A DNA stretch of 64,000 bases from Thermanaerovibrio velox DSM 12556 (lineage in GTDB: Bacteria; Synergistota; Synergistia; Synergistales; Synergistaceae). Position 1 is the stretch's first letter, and each line of letters begins with the position of its first letter. Shown one piece after another: positions 50,887-59,941 of this stretch. The DNA is taken from the NCBI RefSeq assembly GCF_000237825.1, contig NZ_CM001377.1, forward strand, positions 744,001 through 808,000. Direction: 5' to 3'. The notes below the pieces were generated by a model. The model made no database searches. It was not told the origin of the DNA and saw only the letters and a program-made list of their open reading frames with translations. The translations under genes were made by a program, and so were the position numbers.

Positions 50887-53800
50887 ATGATCGTAGGCAA
50901 ATCATTGCGCAAATCATGGATCATCTTTACTGCTCTAGCCCTTTTGGGCGTTGTGTGGGCAGGTGGACTCATGGGGGCTGATGACGTCCTTCTTAATCCT
51001 TTCTTTAAAGAGGCTCCTAAGGGAATAGGCGAGGGGGTGCCCCCGAACGTGTTCCTTCTGATAGATACTAGTGCGTCCATGCTGTGGTCCACCAGTGGGG
51101 ACGTCAACGATGTGCCTGCAAGTGGAACTTGTTACTCAGGGCCTGCCGGGTCTTCGCCGTATTATGTTCTTCCCTCCCCGGTCCCTCACAACCCGGTGGT
51201 TGGGGATCCGTATTATTTCTACGAATCCTCGGAGACTTGGTGTACCTATGGGGATGGTTCCCAGCCGTATAAGATGTACACAGGGGAGCAGTATCAGTAT
51301 TGGGGGAGGGATCTTGACTCGTCCAACAACATAGAGAACGATCCAAACTGTTACGCCCAGGATAACGATTATCTAAGGTACAAGCGTGGGAATAGGGCCA
51401 ATGGCCTGGTCCCGAACGACAGCAGGGCCTTTAAAATGAAGCTGGTCCTGTGGCGGCTTTTGCGTTCCCCGGATGTGGTGAGGGATGCGGTTGTTGGGGT
51501 TGCTACTTATGTCCAACAGGATTATTCCAGTTGGGGGGATAATGGCCTTCCGTGGGCAGACTGGTATCGCGGTGTTACCAAGAGCGGTAGCTTTGCATAC
51601 AGGGAAGCCAGCTGGCCTAATGGCCGTTTTGGTTATGACAATCCCAATTCTTCCGGCACCGGCGGCAGCGGCATGACCTATTATGGCAGGAGTGTTCGGT
51701 TGAGTCGAGGTGTCTTGATCAGCACCAACGAATCCAGCAAGAGGGCCATGTTCATAGTCCAACCCTCCCAGATGTATCAGTTGTCCGGGGGGGCTTACGT
51801 GGCCACTCAGGCCAGGGACAAGGTTACCCAGTGGTTTGACGGGGTGGAGGATAGCACCAACAAGGAGCTTCGTTTCGATGGGAAACGGCCGCTTACCCAG
51901 TCTATAGCGTTCTCTGAGGGGGCTAACTACAGCAAACTGGAGGGATCCCTTCGGGATTTCTTCTGTGCCCGCAAGAGTGGGGTATATGATATTAACGATT
52001 CGCGTCCTTCTGCTGAGCCAACCTACATAAGACAGTGGTGTCAGGGTAACTACGCCATAATACTCACCGCCGGGGGGCAGAACAGGGACAACACGGACCC
52101 GGTTGAAGCGGTGAGGGCCCTTTATAATGCCCGCATATCTTACTATGGGTGGGGTGTTGATCCCGCCACTGGATCTTATAGGAAGTCTCAGCCGGTGAAG
52201 GTCTTTGTTGTGGCCTTTGTAAACCCCAATCCTACGTCCGACAAGGGGAGACAGCTTAAGCGTACCCTTGAGAAGATGGCGGATGTTGGGGATGATGGCC
52301 TGGAGAACGGCTCCGCCTCGCCTTTTTACGCCAACGACGTGGGAGCCCTTATGGATGCCTTCAGGCGTATATTTGACAGCATAAACAGCAATGCCGGCTC
52401 CGGCGGAGCCCCGGTGGTGAGCCCACGCAAGGACGGAGAGACCTTTGTGTACTCTTCCTCTTTTTCAGTGCCGAGTTCCAGCAGGGCGATGCAGTGGAAG
52501 GGAGACATAGTCTGCTACGGTTTTGATAAGGACGGGAACCAGACGAGAAAGTGGAGCGCCGCGGAGATGCTTAATAAGAGGGAGCATTCCGATAGGGCTT
52601 TGCTGGCGGTGGTTAACGGCGAGGGGCTTAAGAGGGTTCTTAACTCCGGATCGTTTAGTTACTTGGATCAGCTGGCATCTCAAATGGGCCTTTCTTCAAG
52701 CGGAGCCAGCGCTGCAACCCAGGCTGAGCTTTTCCTTAGGTGGCTCATGGGGGACAGGACCGTTGCGTACGACGCAAACGGTTTTAAGATAAAGTGGGAT
52801 GAGGACCTGGATGAAAACTATCTTTACAAGAGGGCCGGGCAAAGATATAAGATGGGAGACGTATATCACTCCGGCATGGTGGAACTTACGATATACAACT
52901 CCAACGGCGGTAAGGATATAGCGCTTTTTGCCCAGGATAACCTGGGGTTGTTGCATGCGTTTGACGTTTCTAACGGGTCCGAGCGGTGGGCCTTCGCCCC
53001 CCCCAACGTCTTGGAGGGACGGCGCATGGTTGGGCTTAAGCAGTTCCAAGGGGCTTGGCTTCAGACCACCGATCCCATGCAGTCCTATTACTCAGTTCCC
53101 AGGTACCTTTTGGATGGGCCTTTGGTGGTTGAGAGGACCCGAGAGGGTAAGTATGTGCTGCTCGGGCTTCTTGGAAGGGGGGGGTGTGGATTATATGCCA
53201 TGGACGTAACATCCCCTTGGTCTCCCAGCTTCCTATGGGCGGTGGAGAACCAGGTTTTTGAGTTCAAGGGAGATTCCTCCATGCCTGGTTTTTCCTCTTC
53301 CCCCAAATTGGTGATATGGGGTTCTAAGAGCAGGGAGGTTCTTTCTCACGTCCAGGCTTATGGCACGAAGAGAGATTATCGGGAGCTGCTCTTGTCAACT
53401 TCCACCCCCGTGGTGGGGACCTACTTGGGTGAAGACGTTTTGCTCATGGGCAATGGCTATCCTGGACCTTCGGGGATGTCCAAGCAGGGGGCGGTTTACC
53501 TCTCATCCCTTTTTACTGGGGATATAAAGAACAAGTTTACCCACTCGGACATGAAATCAGTGGTGGGCTCCCCCAAGGCCTTGGCTCCTTCCGACGGGAG
53601 TCGGGAGATCGATCTATTCTACTTTGGGGATCTGTCATCCTCGATTTGGAGGGCCAGTGCCTCAAAGGGACAGGTGTCTTGCATAGTTCCTTCTGGGGTT
53701 ATACCTGGGGGCATGGGCATATCCCACGGCCTTGCGATAGGCAGGAGCGGTGGGGCATTGTGGATCGCGGGGGTGACTGGCGATGACGGAGGGCTTGACA

Positions 53801-54348
53801 ACCCCTCGGGCACGAGGGCGGTCATGTTCTCCTTCCCCCTGGCCAGGGCGGAGAGCGGTGGTATAACCAAGACAGGTGATCTTAACGGTGTAAACGCTTA
53901 CGATCAATCCACCGCGGGATCTACGGATGGTTGGTATATGCCCCTGGATCAGTCTGGTGCAAACCGGGAGCGGCCTTCGACCCCGCCGGTCATAAAGAAC
54001 GGATATGCCCTTTTTGCCACCTTTACTCCTTCCAGCGGTGCCTGTGTGGCCGGGACCGGCCGGCTGTACGCGGTGGATTTAAGAACCGGTAAGAGCGGAT
54101 GGGGAGGACTTAAGTACCGGGAGGTGGAGAACCTTAAGATAACAGGTATAACCATATATAAGAACAAGATCTACATGGGGGTCCAAAGGTTTGCGGATAT
54201 CAGTGATAGCGCGCTTAAAAAAGCCTTCGGCAGCGACGCCAAGGCTTCGTGGGATAGCGGCCTTGTAACCATATCCCTGCCACCTAACGTTCCGGCTGAC
54301 AAGGACAAGGTGGGTAAGTACGACAGGCTCTATTGGAGAAGACGATGA
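50887..54348 (+). CDS. PilY1-like pilus tip / adhesin protein
   Basis: About 1153 residues. A signal-type N-terminus (SWIIFTALALLGVVWAGGLMG) precedes a von Willebrand A-like region with the MIDAS-type DTSAS in NVFLLIDTSASMLW near residue 60. The C-terminal half, with LLHAFDVSNGSERWAFAPPN near 690, is the PilY1 beta-propeller. The protein is secreted and associated with the pilus tip; PilY1 proteins control pilus extension and adhesion and some bind calcium. I chose ATG 50887, 8 bases after AGGGAG; GTG 50878 and ATG 50881 are nearer. The long body between the two domains is divergent. Confidence 0.85.
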   Translation: MIVGKSLRKSWIIFTALALLGVVWAGGLMGADDVLLNPFFKEAPKGIGEGVPPNVFLLIDTSASMLWSTSGDVNDVPASGTCYSGPAGSSPYYVLPSPVPHNPVVGDPYYFYESSETWCTYGDGSQPYKMYTGEQYQYWGRDLDSSNNIENDPNCYAQDNDYLRYKRGNRANGLVPNDSRAFKMKLVLWRLLRSPDVVRDAVVGVATYVQQDYSSWGDNGLPWADWYRGVTKSGSFAYREASWPNGRFGYDNPNSSGTGGSGMTYYGRSVRLSRGVLISTNESSKRAMFIVQPSQMYQLSGGAYVATQARDKVTQWFDGVEDSTNKELRFDGKRPLTQSIAFSEGANYSKLEGSLRDFFCARKSGVYDINDSRPSAEPTYIRQWCQGNYAIILTAGGQNRDNTDPVEAVRALYNARISYYGWGVDPATGSYRKSQPVKVFVVAFVNPNPTSDKGRQLKRTLEKMADVGDDGLENGSASPFYANDVGALMDAFRRIFDSINSNAGSGGAPVVSPRKDGETFVYSSSFSVPSSSRAMQWKGDIVCYGFDKDGNQTRKWSAAEMLNKREHSDRALLAVVNGEGLKRVLNSGSFSYLDQLASQMGLSSSGASAATQAELFLRWLMGDRTVAYDANGFKIKWDEDLDENYLYKRAGQRYKMGDVYHSGMVELTIYNSNGGKDIALFAQDNLGLLHAFDVSNGSERWAFAPPNVLEGRRMVGLKQFQGAWLQTTDPMQSYYSVPRYLLDGPLVVERTREGKYVLLGLLGRGGCGLYAMDVTSPWSPSFLWAVENQVFEFKGDSSMPGFSSSPKLVIWGSKSREVLSHVQAYGTKRDYRELLLSTSTPVVGTYLGEDVLLMGNGYPGPSGMSKQGAVYLSSLFTGDIKNKFTHSDMKSVVGSPKALAPSDGSREIDLFYFGDLSSSIWRASASKGQVSCIVPSGVIPGGMGISHGLAIGRSGGALWIAGVTGDDGGLDNPSGTRAVMFSFPLARAESGGITKTGDLNGVNAYDQSTAGSTDGWYMPLDQSGANRERPSTPPVIKNGYALFATFTPSSGACVAGTGRLYAVDLRTGKSGWGGLKYREVENLKITGITIYKNKIYMGVQRFADISDSALKKAFGSDAKASWDSGLVTISLPPNVPADKDKVGKYDRLYWRRR

Positions 54349-54363
54349 TCACTGGCGGGAGGG

Positions 54364-55326
54364 GTGAAGAGATTGGGCCTTTGGGTTAGAAGGAAGAAGA
54401 GGCTGGCGGGGCTCTTTGTCATGGGAGACAAGATCCAATATCTGGCCTTGGATATTAAGCGAGGGGGGCTGTCTGTCAAGGCTATGGCGGAGGTGGACTT
54501 GGAGATGGCCCCTTCTCAGCGGGATGTGTGGGCGGATCCTGGCATGTTGGAGAACCGTATGCTCAAGATCAAGAGGGAGGTGGGAGCCCGGTGGTTTAGG
54601 AGCGCTGTGTTGGGTATACAGGCGAAGGATGTGATGGTGAAGGTCATACAGCTGCCGCGCATTGAGGATGGAAGGGGACTGAGAGAGCTTTTTAAGATGG
54701 ATTTTGATAAGCATTTCCCCTTCCCCGCCAGCGAGGCGGTTTTTGATGTTGCCACCATAGAGCACCCGCTGGATGCTGGGGGTGACGTTTCTTATGCGGT
54801 TGCCGCGGTTTCCAGGTCCAGACCGGTGGAATCCATCATCGAGGTTTGTGGCAAGGTGGGCCTCATGGTGGATGCGGTGGAGCCAAGCGTGATGGCTGCC
54901 TTTCGGGCCATGCAGGGGCCTGAGCCGCCGAGTGAGCGCTGTAATCTATATGTCATGGCGGGTTTTTATTCATCCTTCATAGTGGTTTCATACAAGAATA
55001 GTGGGATACTATACAGGAATGTCTCTTATGGTTTTGGCAACGAACGTCCAGATGAGGATGTATTCGTGTCCTTTGCCCGGGAGATATACTCCTCCGCCAA
55101 CTTCGTAACCACACAGCTCAAGGGACTTGGGGTAGGTAAGATATACATTGGGGGATATGGGCTGAATTATGCGGATGAGATAAAGGAAGCGGTTTCATCC
55201 ATGACGCTTATACCGGTTGAAACGGTGGATCCTTGGGATCTATGGGAGATCGATGGGGCTCCGGAGGAACGGTGGGGTTGGGATGTCACCTTGGGCCTTG
55301 CGCTTAGGGGGGTCGATGACGAATGA
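54364..55326 (+). CDS. pilM: type IV pilus inner-membrane protein PilM
   Basis: Actin-like, FtsA-fold cytoplasmic component. The N-terminal ATPase-type strand IQYLALDIKRGGLSVK near 26 and the block LGIQAKDVMVKVIQLPRI near 82 fit PilM; the C-terminal half with GLGVGKIYIGGYGLNYADEI near 258 holds the second subdomain. 320 residues. GTG start with GGGAGGG upstream. Binds the N-terminus of PilN. Confidence 0.85.
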   Translation: MKRLGLWVRRKKRLAGLFVMGDKIQYLALDIKRGGLSVKAMAEVDLEMAPSQRDVWADPGMLENRMLKIKREVGARWFRSAVLGIQAKDVMVKVIQLPRIEDGRGLRELFKMDFDKHFPFPASEAVFDVATIEHPLDAGGDVSYAVAAVSRSRPVESIIEVCGKVGLMVDAVEPSVMAAFRAMQGPEPPSERCNLYVMAGFYSSFIVVSYKNSGILYRNVSYGFGNERPDEDVFVSFAREIYSSANFVTTQLKGLGVGKIYIGGYGLNYADEIKEAVSSMTLIPVETVDPWDLWEIDGAPEERWGWDVTLGLALRGVDDE

Positions 55327-55925
55327 AGGTTATGTTGGATCTGAGGCCCGAGGGGATAAGACCCGTGCAAGCTGCCTCCACGGAGGTTAGTGTTGCGTTT
55401 GTGCCAATGCTGCTCTTTACCCTTTTCGTGGTTGTGGGTCTGGGTAACATAGGTTGGTCTTCGTATCTCCTTCTCAAGATGGGAGCTGAGAAGGGGGAGG
55501 TGGAGGTCAGCATGCAGGAGGCCCAGTCCTTGTCGGATCGTCTTGCGATGCAGATACAGGTCATGGAGAGGAAGAACAAGGCCTTGTCTGAGGGCATCGC
55601 GTTTCTGCTAGGAGATGTCCCTGCTTTGGAGGTGCTGACCACCATAAATGGAGCTTCCCCTAGCGAGTTCTTCTTGGAGGGGGTAGAGATCAAGGACGGC
55701 CTCTTCTCAGTTGCTGCGGCTGGTAAGGATCAGAACAAGGTCGTTGCATTCAGCACCGCCTTGAATGGTCAGCCGGTCTTTTCCTCGATTTCAATGCCCG
55801 TGACGGAGGAGAGGAAAGTGGGCAAGGACACATGGTTGGCCATAACCACCAAGGGAACGGTGTCCGGTTGGAAGGAGTATCTTGATAAGATCCAAGGAGG
55901 GGGTGTCGGCAATGAAAAACCTTAA
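55323..55925 (+). CDS. pilN: type IV pilus biogenesis protein PilN
   Basis: Short cytoplasmic start MKVMLDLRPEGIRPVQ, one membrane helix at about 25-48 (FVPMLLFTLFVVVGLG), a coiled coil (MQEAQSLSDRLAMQIQVMERKNKAL) and a small C-terminal domain. This architecture and the position between pilM and pilO identify it. 4-base overlap with pilM. Confidence 0.85.
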   Translation: MKVMLDLRPEGIRPVQAASTEVSVAFVPMLLFTLFVVVGLGNIGWSSYLLLKMGAEKGEVEVSMQEAQSLSDRLAMQIQVMERKNKALSEGIAFLLGDVPALEVLTTINGASPSEFFLEGVEIKDGLFSVAAAGKDQNKVVAFSTALNGQPVFSSISMPVTEERKVGKDTWLAITTKGTVSGWKEYLDKIQGGGVGNEKP

Positions 55926-56424
55926 GATATCCTCCCCCCTCCTGGGGCTCATCCTGGTGGTGGTTTTCTTGGGAGGACTGCAGGCCTTTATGGCATACAG
56001 GGTGAAGCAGACGGCTGCCGAATTAGCTGAAATGAAGGTTCAGAAGGCCGCGCTGGACTATGTTAACGAGCAGCGGGCCATGAAAGTGGAAGCCCTTAAG
56101 AAGGCTGAAGTGGAACTCAGCGACCTTATGGTAAAGCGTTTCAAGGATGGGGTTGATTTTTACGCTTCCCTTAATGCTATCATGAGCAAGAACAAGATGG
56201 AAAAGCCTTTGGTGGTGCCGATATCCATGGATCAGGGTGTAGTGGCCGCCAAGGTTGACGTTACCGGAAGCTACAATTCTCTATTGCTGTTTTTGGGAGA
56301 TATGCGCCAAGGGCCCAAGGGTTTGAGAGTCGACTCCCTATCTGTATCTGCCGCATCTAAGGATCAGGTTAAAGTCTCCATGTCCGTTAGCGGCCTCTTG
56401 GAGGTGACAAGCGGTGACCGGTGA
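55912..56424 (+). CDS. pilO: type IV pilus biogenesis protein PilO
   Basis: One membrane helix (LLGLILVVVFLGGLQAFMAY), a coiled coil (AELAEMKVQKAALDYVNEQ) and a periplasmic ferredoxin-like domain (VDVTGSYNSLLLFLGDMRQ near 113). 170 residues. The ATG at 55912 has AAGGAGG 11 bases upstream; GTG 55903 is possible. Overlaps the end of pilN by 14 bases. Dimer partner of PilN in the alignment complex. Confidence 0.85.
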   Translation: MKNLKISSPLLGLILVVVFLGGLQAFMAYRVKQTAAELAEMKVQKAALDYVNEQRAMKVEALKKAEVELSDLMVKRFKDGVDFYASLNAIMSKNKMEKPLVVPISMDQGVVAAKVDVTGSYNSLLLFLGDMRQGPKGLRVDSLSVSAASKDQVKVSMSVSGLLEVTSGDR

Positions 56425-57012
56425 AAACACTGAAAGCATTTTTTACCTTTTGAGCCGTAGAACCCCCGAGGGAAGGGGCTGAGGTGGGTTTTTTCGATCA
56501 TATTCGGTGCCCTTGTCCTAGGGGAAGCTTACGCTGGGTACCTAATAGCGGGAGCATCGTATGTATCTCCTGACACCTTGAGGAGTGCCTCCCCAGAAGT
56601 AGCCCAGAAGGATGCCATGGATGAGGTGTCATTCCAAAGGTCTTATATGGAGCTTAGGCGGTCTTCCTTGCAGACTGCACAGCTCGCTACCGCTTCCGGG
56701 ATAAACCCCTTCAGCAAGCCTCCGATGGCGGTTGAGCTTCCTCCGTTGGATACTTCTCCGGTGCTTCCTGGCGGTAGCCCCATAGCTCCTCCGCCGGAGG
56801 TCCAGCCTCCGATGGTCACCGTCAAGGCCATAATGATCTTGGGGGATAAGGCTGCGGCGGTGGCGGACATCGAAGGAGACGGGCAGGCGGTCATACTTAG
56901 AGTCGGCTCCTCCTTTGATGGTGGCAGGGGAAGGGTTGTCGGCATAAGCAACTCGGGTGTTAGGTTCCGGTGGAAGGAGAGGATATACGATGCGGCACTC
57001 CAGTCCAATTAA
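56414..57012 (+). CDS. pilP: PilP-like pilus protein, apparent 1-base deletion
   Basis: The frame to 57012 encodes WVFSIIFGALVLGEAYAGYLI (membrane helix), a Pro-rich linker and a small beta domain (VTVKAIMILGDKAAAVADIE, VGSSFDGGRGRVVGISNSGV), as in PilP/GspC proteins that dock onto the secretin. It has no start codon before the helix. GTG 56414 (MTGENTESIFYLLSRRTPEG) with GAGGTGA 6 bases upstream overlaps pilO by 11 bases, but meets a stop at 56480. Restoring one base, for instance in the C5 or G4 run at 56463-56478, joins them to 199 residues. Confidence 0.72.
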
Positions 57013-58756
57013 AGGTTGTTCTCCCAGGCTGTTTTATCCGAAGAGCTGGGTGGTCCTTAGCATATTGCTGGCGATTTTGATGTTTGGAGCCGGTCAATCC
57101 TTTGCTGCACCGGCTGATGTGGTCTCCGGGGACAAAATCCCAATGATAAGCGATGTTAAGTGCGGTCAGGGAGGTAGTGATCTTGCGGTGTTGGAGCTTA
57201 TAGGCAATATGGTGCCTGCTCCTTCCAAGACCCAGCAGGGTAAGGACGGACTTGAGATGTTCTTCCCCGCATCCCTGGAGCCGTCTTTAAGAAATGTGGT
57301 GTTTGAATATCCTCTAGTTAACTTTGTAAGTTTTCGTCCCGATGAGGGCGGGGTTTGGATGGCGGTGGGGTCATCGAAACCCGTTAAGGTTCAGTCGGTT
57401 TATGGGGCTGGGACAAGCCGTTTGGTGGTGTCCCTGGTTTCTAACCCAGAGCTTTCTCCGGTTAAGGGACCCAAGAATCCCCCTACCGTGGTGCCCCGTC
57501 TTTCTTCTGGCAAGGATCCAATAGCCCTTAGCGTTCCCGTAGATTTAGCCCTTCGGGATGTGGAGCTTAAAGACGTGTTCCGGATGCTTGGGGAGTTCAG
57601 CGGTTATAACATAATCTGCGATCCCACCGTGCCTTCTAGCCCAGTGACCCTTACCGTCAAGAGGGTACCTATGAAGGAGGTCTTCGCCTACCTCATGAGG
57701 ACCTATGACATAACCTATGCGGTGATGGGGAAAACCATCCTGGTGGGCAAGGCGGATGCGTTGGCCAAGTCCTTGGGGCAGGAGAAGACCAAGGCATTTG
57801 AGATATCTTACGGGGATATAAAGCAGATATCCGGTCAGGTGCAGACGTTGTTTGACATAACAAAGCCCATTGTGGTGGATGAGCGTCTTAGGCTTCTTTA
57901 TGTAACTGGCAGGCCGGAGCAGTTGGAGGCGGTGGCTAAGTTCCTGAGCCAGGCGGACCATCCGGGCAAGCAGGTAATGCTCCAGGCCAGGATCGTGGAG
58001 GTTAAGGACGATGGCATGAAGGAGCTGGAGTCGGTCATAAACGCGGTATATCGGTATTGGTGGTTCTCGTTCAACAGCAAGGGTGGGGTGGTTGGATATA
58101 GCCGAGTTAATGAGGCGTCTATATACAAAAATGATTCCAACCGGGTTACCAAGCCTGGTGCGGCGGATATAAGCGCCATAGCCGAGAGCGGGAACATAAG
58201 CATGATAGACGCGGGTATAAGGGCCCTTGAGACCGCGGATAAGGGCAAGGCCCTGGCAAGCCCTTCGGTTGTGGTGGCGGATGGCAAGGAGGCCAAGATA
58301 GCGCTTACGGAGAACGTTAAGTACATATCCGCCAGGGATCAGGCGGGTAACCCCACTTACTCGGAGGAGAAGGTAGGTCCATCGATGGAGTTCCTCCCCG
58401 TGGTTGGAAGAGACGGGTTCATAACCATCAAGATGACCCTTAAGACCGGAGAGATAACCAAGTACATAAAGGGAGGTTTGGGTGAGCAGGTCCCCCAGAC
58501 CAGCACCAGAGAGGTTACCTCCTACGTCAGGGTGAGGGATGGGGAGCCGTTTGTGGTGGGAGGTCTTTTCAGAAACTCTGACAAGTACTCGGAGTACAAG
58601 ATACCTGTTTTGGGGGATATCCCGCTTCTTGGGGAGCTGTTCAAGTCCAGGAGTCGGACCAAGGAGAGGGGAGAGGTGGCCATGATCGTGATCCCGCATA
58701 TACTTGATGTCCCCACTTCTCCTGTGAAGGCCTCCGATGTGAATACTTTGCAGTAA
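56990..58756 (+). CDS. pilQ: type IV pilus secretin PilQ
   Basis: Outer-membrane channel for the pilus. A signal peptide (VVLSILLAILMFGAGQSFA) is followed by an AMIN-like N-terminal part, an STN/secretin N0 domain with LRDVELKDVFRMLGEFSGYN near 184, an N1 domain, and the C-terminal secretin domain (LASPSVVVADGKEAKI, VVGGLFRNSDKYSEYKIP, VLGDIPLLGELFKS). I chose ATG 56990 (588 residues) after AAGGAGAGG; it overlaps pilP by 23 bases. A secretin implies a diderm cell. Confidence 0.95.
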   Translation: MRHSSPIKGCSPRLFYPKSWVVLSILLAILMFGAGQSFAAPADVVSGDKIPMISDVKCGQGGSDLAVLELIGNMVPAPSKTQQGKDGLEMFFPASLEPSLRNVVFEYPLVNFVSFRPDEGGVWMAVGSSKPVKVQSVYGAGTSRLVVSLVSNPELSPVKGPKNPPTVVPRLSSGKDPIALSVPVDLALRDVELKDVFRMLGEFSGYNIICDPTVPSSPVTLTVKRVPMKEVFAYLMRTYDITYAVMGKTILVGKADALAKSLGQEKTKAFEISYGDIKQISGQVQTLFDITKPIVVDERLRLLYVTGRPEQLEAVAKFLSQADHPGKQVMLQARIVEVKDDGMKELESVINAVYRYWWFSFNSKGGVVGYSRVNEASIYKNDSNRVTKPGAADISAIAESGNISMIDAGIRALETADKGKALASPSVVVADGKEAKIALTENVKYISARDQAGNPTYSEEKVGPSMEFLPVVGRDGFITIKMTLKTGEITKYIKGGLGEQVPQTSTREVTSYVRVRDGEPFVVGGLFRNSDKYSEYKIPVLGDIPLLGELFKSRSRTKERGEVAMIVIPHILDVPTSPVKASDVNTLQ

Positions 58757-58774
58757 CAGGTTGCTTAACCCTAT

Positions 58775-58803
58775 TTGCCCCAGGGTGGATGTTGGGGTAT
58801 TAT
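58775..58803 (+). promoter_or_regulatory. promoter of efp
   Basis: TTGCCC, 17 bases, TATTAT, 64 bases before the efp ATG. Confidence 0.55.
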
Positions 58804-58866
58804 AGGTTAGTGCAACACGGCTTGTGGAGCGTTTGATTTGAAGTCCAGATCGGGAGGTTTTCGTTT

Positions 58867-59439
58867 ATGGCTCAGGTAGTGGACACAAGTGACCTTCGCC
58901 CAGGTATGAAGATAAAGTGGGAAGGAGGCATGTGGACCATATTGGAGTGCTCCCATCACAAGATGGGTCGTGGGGGTGCCATAGTTAGGGGTAAGCTTAG
59001 AAACCTTGAGACCGGTGCTGCCATTGAGCAGTCCTTCAAGTCCGGTGAGCGGTTCGAGCGGATAGTGTTCGATGAGAAGCCCGCCCAGTACCAGTACCAG
59101 GAGGGGGACAACTACGTCTTCATGGACTTGGAGAGTTACGACCAGGTTTACATCCACAGGGATATCCTTGGCGATGTGGCGAAGTACCTGGTGGACAACC
59201 TAGAGGTCCAGTTGGAGATGTATGAGGGCAAGATAATGGGTATAGAGCTTCCCAACTCCGTGGTGATGAAGGTGGTGGACACCCCTCCTGGGTTCAAGGG
59301 GGACACTGCTTCTGGCAGCGGTAAGCCCGCTACCTTGGAGACCGGTTTGGTGGTGAACGTGCCGTTCTTCGTGGAGAACGGGGAGGAGATAGTGGTGGAC
59401 ACCAGGACCGGTGAATACCTGGAAAGGGCTAAGAAGTAG
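58867..59439 (+). CDS. efp: elongation factor P with arginine at the modification site
   Basis: Rescues ribosomes stalled at proline runs. 190 residues with the three beta barrels and the family ending VVDTRTGEYLERAK. The tip loop reads CSHHKMGRGGAIV: counted against E. coli EF-P (KPGKG), Arg35 stands where Lys34 is beta-lysylated. Arginine here is known from Pseudomonas- and Neisseria-type EF-P, which are rhamnosylated by EarP. No epmA, epmB or earP lies in the window. It starts a small cluster with the zinc-ribbon, Asp23 and nusB genes. Confidence 0.97.
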   Translation: MAQVVDTSDLRPGMKIKWEGGMWTILECSHHKMGRGGAIVRGKLRNLETGAAIEQSFKSGERFERIVFDEKPAQYQYQEGDNYVFMDLESYDQVYIHRDILGDVAKYLVDNLEVQLEMYEGKIMGIELPNSVVMKVVDTPPGFKGDTASGSGKPATLETGLVVNVPFFVENGEEIVVDTRTGEYLERAKK

Positions 59440-59489
59440 GGGCTATCGGGGCTTGGGCTTTGACCATCAAGCAGAAGGGGGGAGATGCG

Positions 59490-59891
59490 GTGTCTTCCAG
59501 GGAAAAGATAGCTTACCTTAAGGGGCTTATAGACGGTCTTAAGATCTCGGATCCCGACATTTCCAAGGTTTTGTCGGCGGTGGTGGAGTCCTTGGATGCC
59601 CTGGCGGATGAGATAGAGGATCAACGGGGGATCATAATGGATCAGGGGAACGCATTGGAGGAGATCTCCGAGTACCTGGATCAGCTGGACGACGACATAT
59701 CTTCCTTGGAGGATCGCATTGATCCCTGTTGCTGCGATCACGATGAAGAAGATGATGAGGACGGGGAGGAGTACGTCTCCGTATGTTGTCCCAATTGCCA
59801 TAAGGATTTCTTTTACGATCCCAGCTCCTACGATGAGGATGAGGACTTGTTGTGTCCCCATTGCGGTGAGCCTTTCAACAGGCCGGAATAG
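59490..59891 (+). CDS. coiled-coil protein with C-terminal zinc ribbon (CD1247-type)
   Basis: Residues 1-75 are helical (YLKGLIDGLKISD, then DQLDDDISSLEDRID), followed by an Asp/Glu-rich stretch and a zinc-ribbon-like pair CPNC and CPHC near 102-125. The layout matches small clostridial proteins of the CD1247 N-terminal family, whose function is unknown. GTG at 59490 follows GGGGGGAG by about 6 bases; TTG 59460 is an earlier alternative. It sits between efp and the asp23 gene, as its relatives often do. Confidence 0.7.
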   Translation: MSSREKIAYLKGLIDGLKISDPDISKVLSAVVESLDALADEIEDQRGIIMDQGNALEEISEYLDQLDDDISSLEDRIDPCCCDHDEEDDEDGEEYVSVCCPNCHKDFFYDPSSYDEDEDLLCPHCGEPFNRPE

Positions 59892-59941
59892 GTGATAGCT
59901 TTTCGGCTTTTTGATCCCTAGGAGAGGGGGCTTGTCTTAGC

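Noticed and set aside
57545-58699. A 384-codon minus-strand frame opposite pilQ.
   Set aside because: It is a shadow of the secretin coding sequence; no domain or ribosome binding site supports it.
58770-58805. CCCCA...TGGGG inverted repeat as a terminator after pilQ.
   Set aside because: The stem is short, lacks a T-run and overlaps a better efp promoter match.
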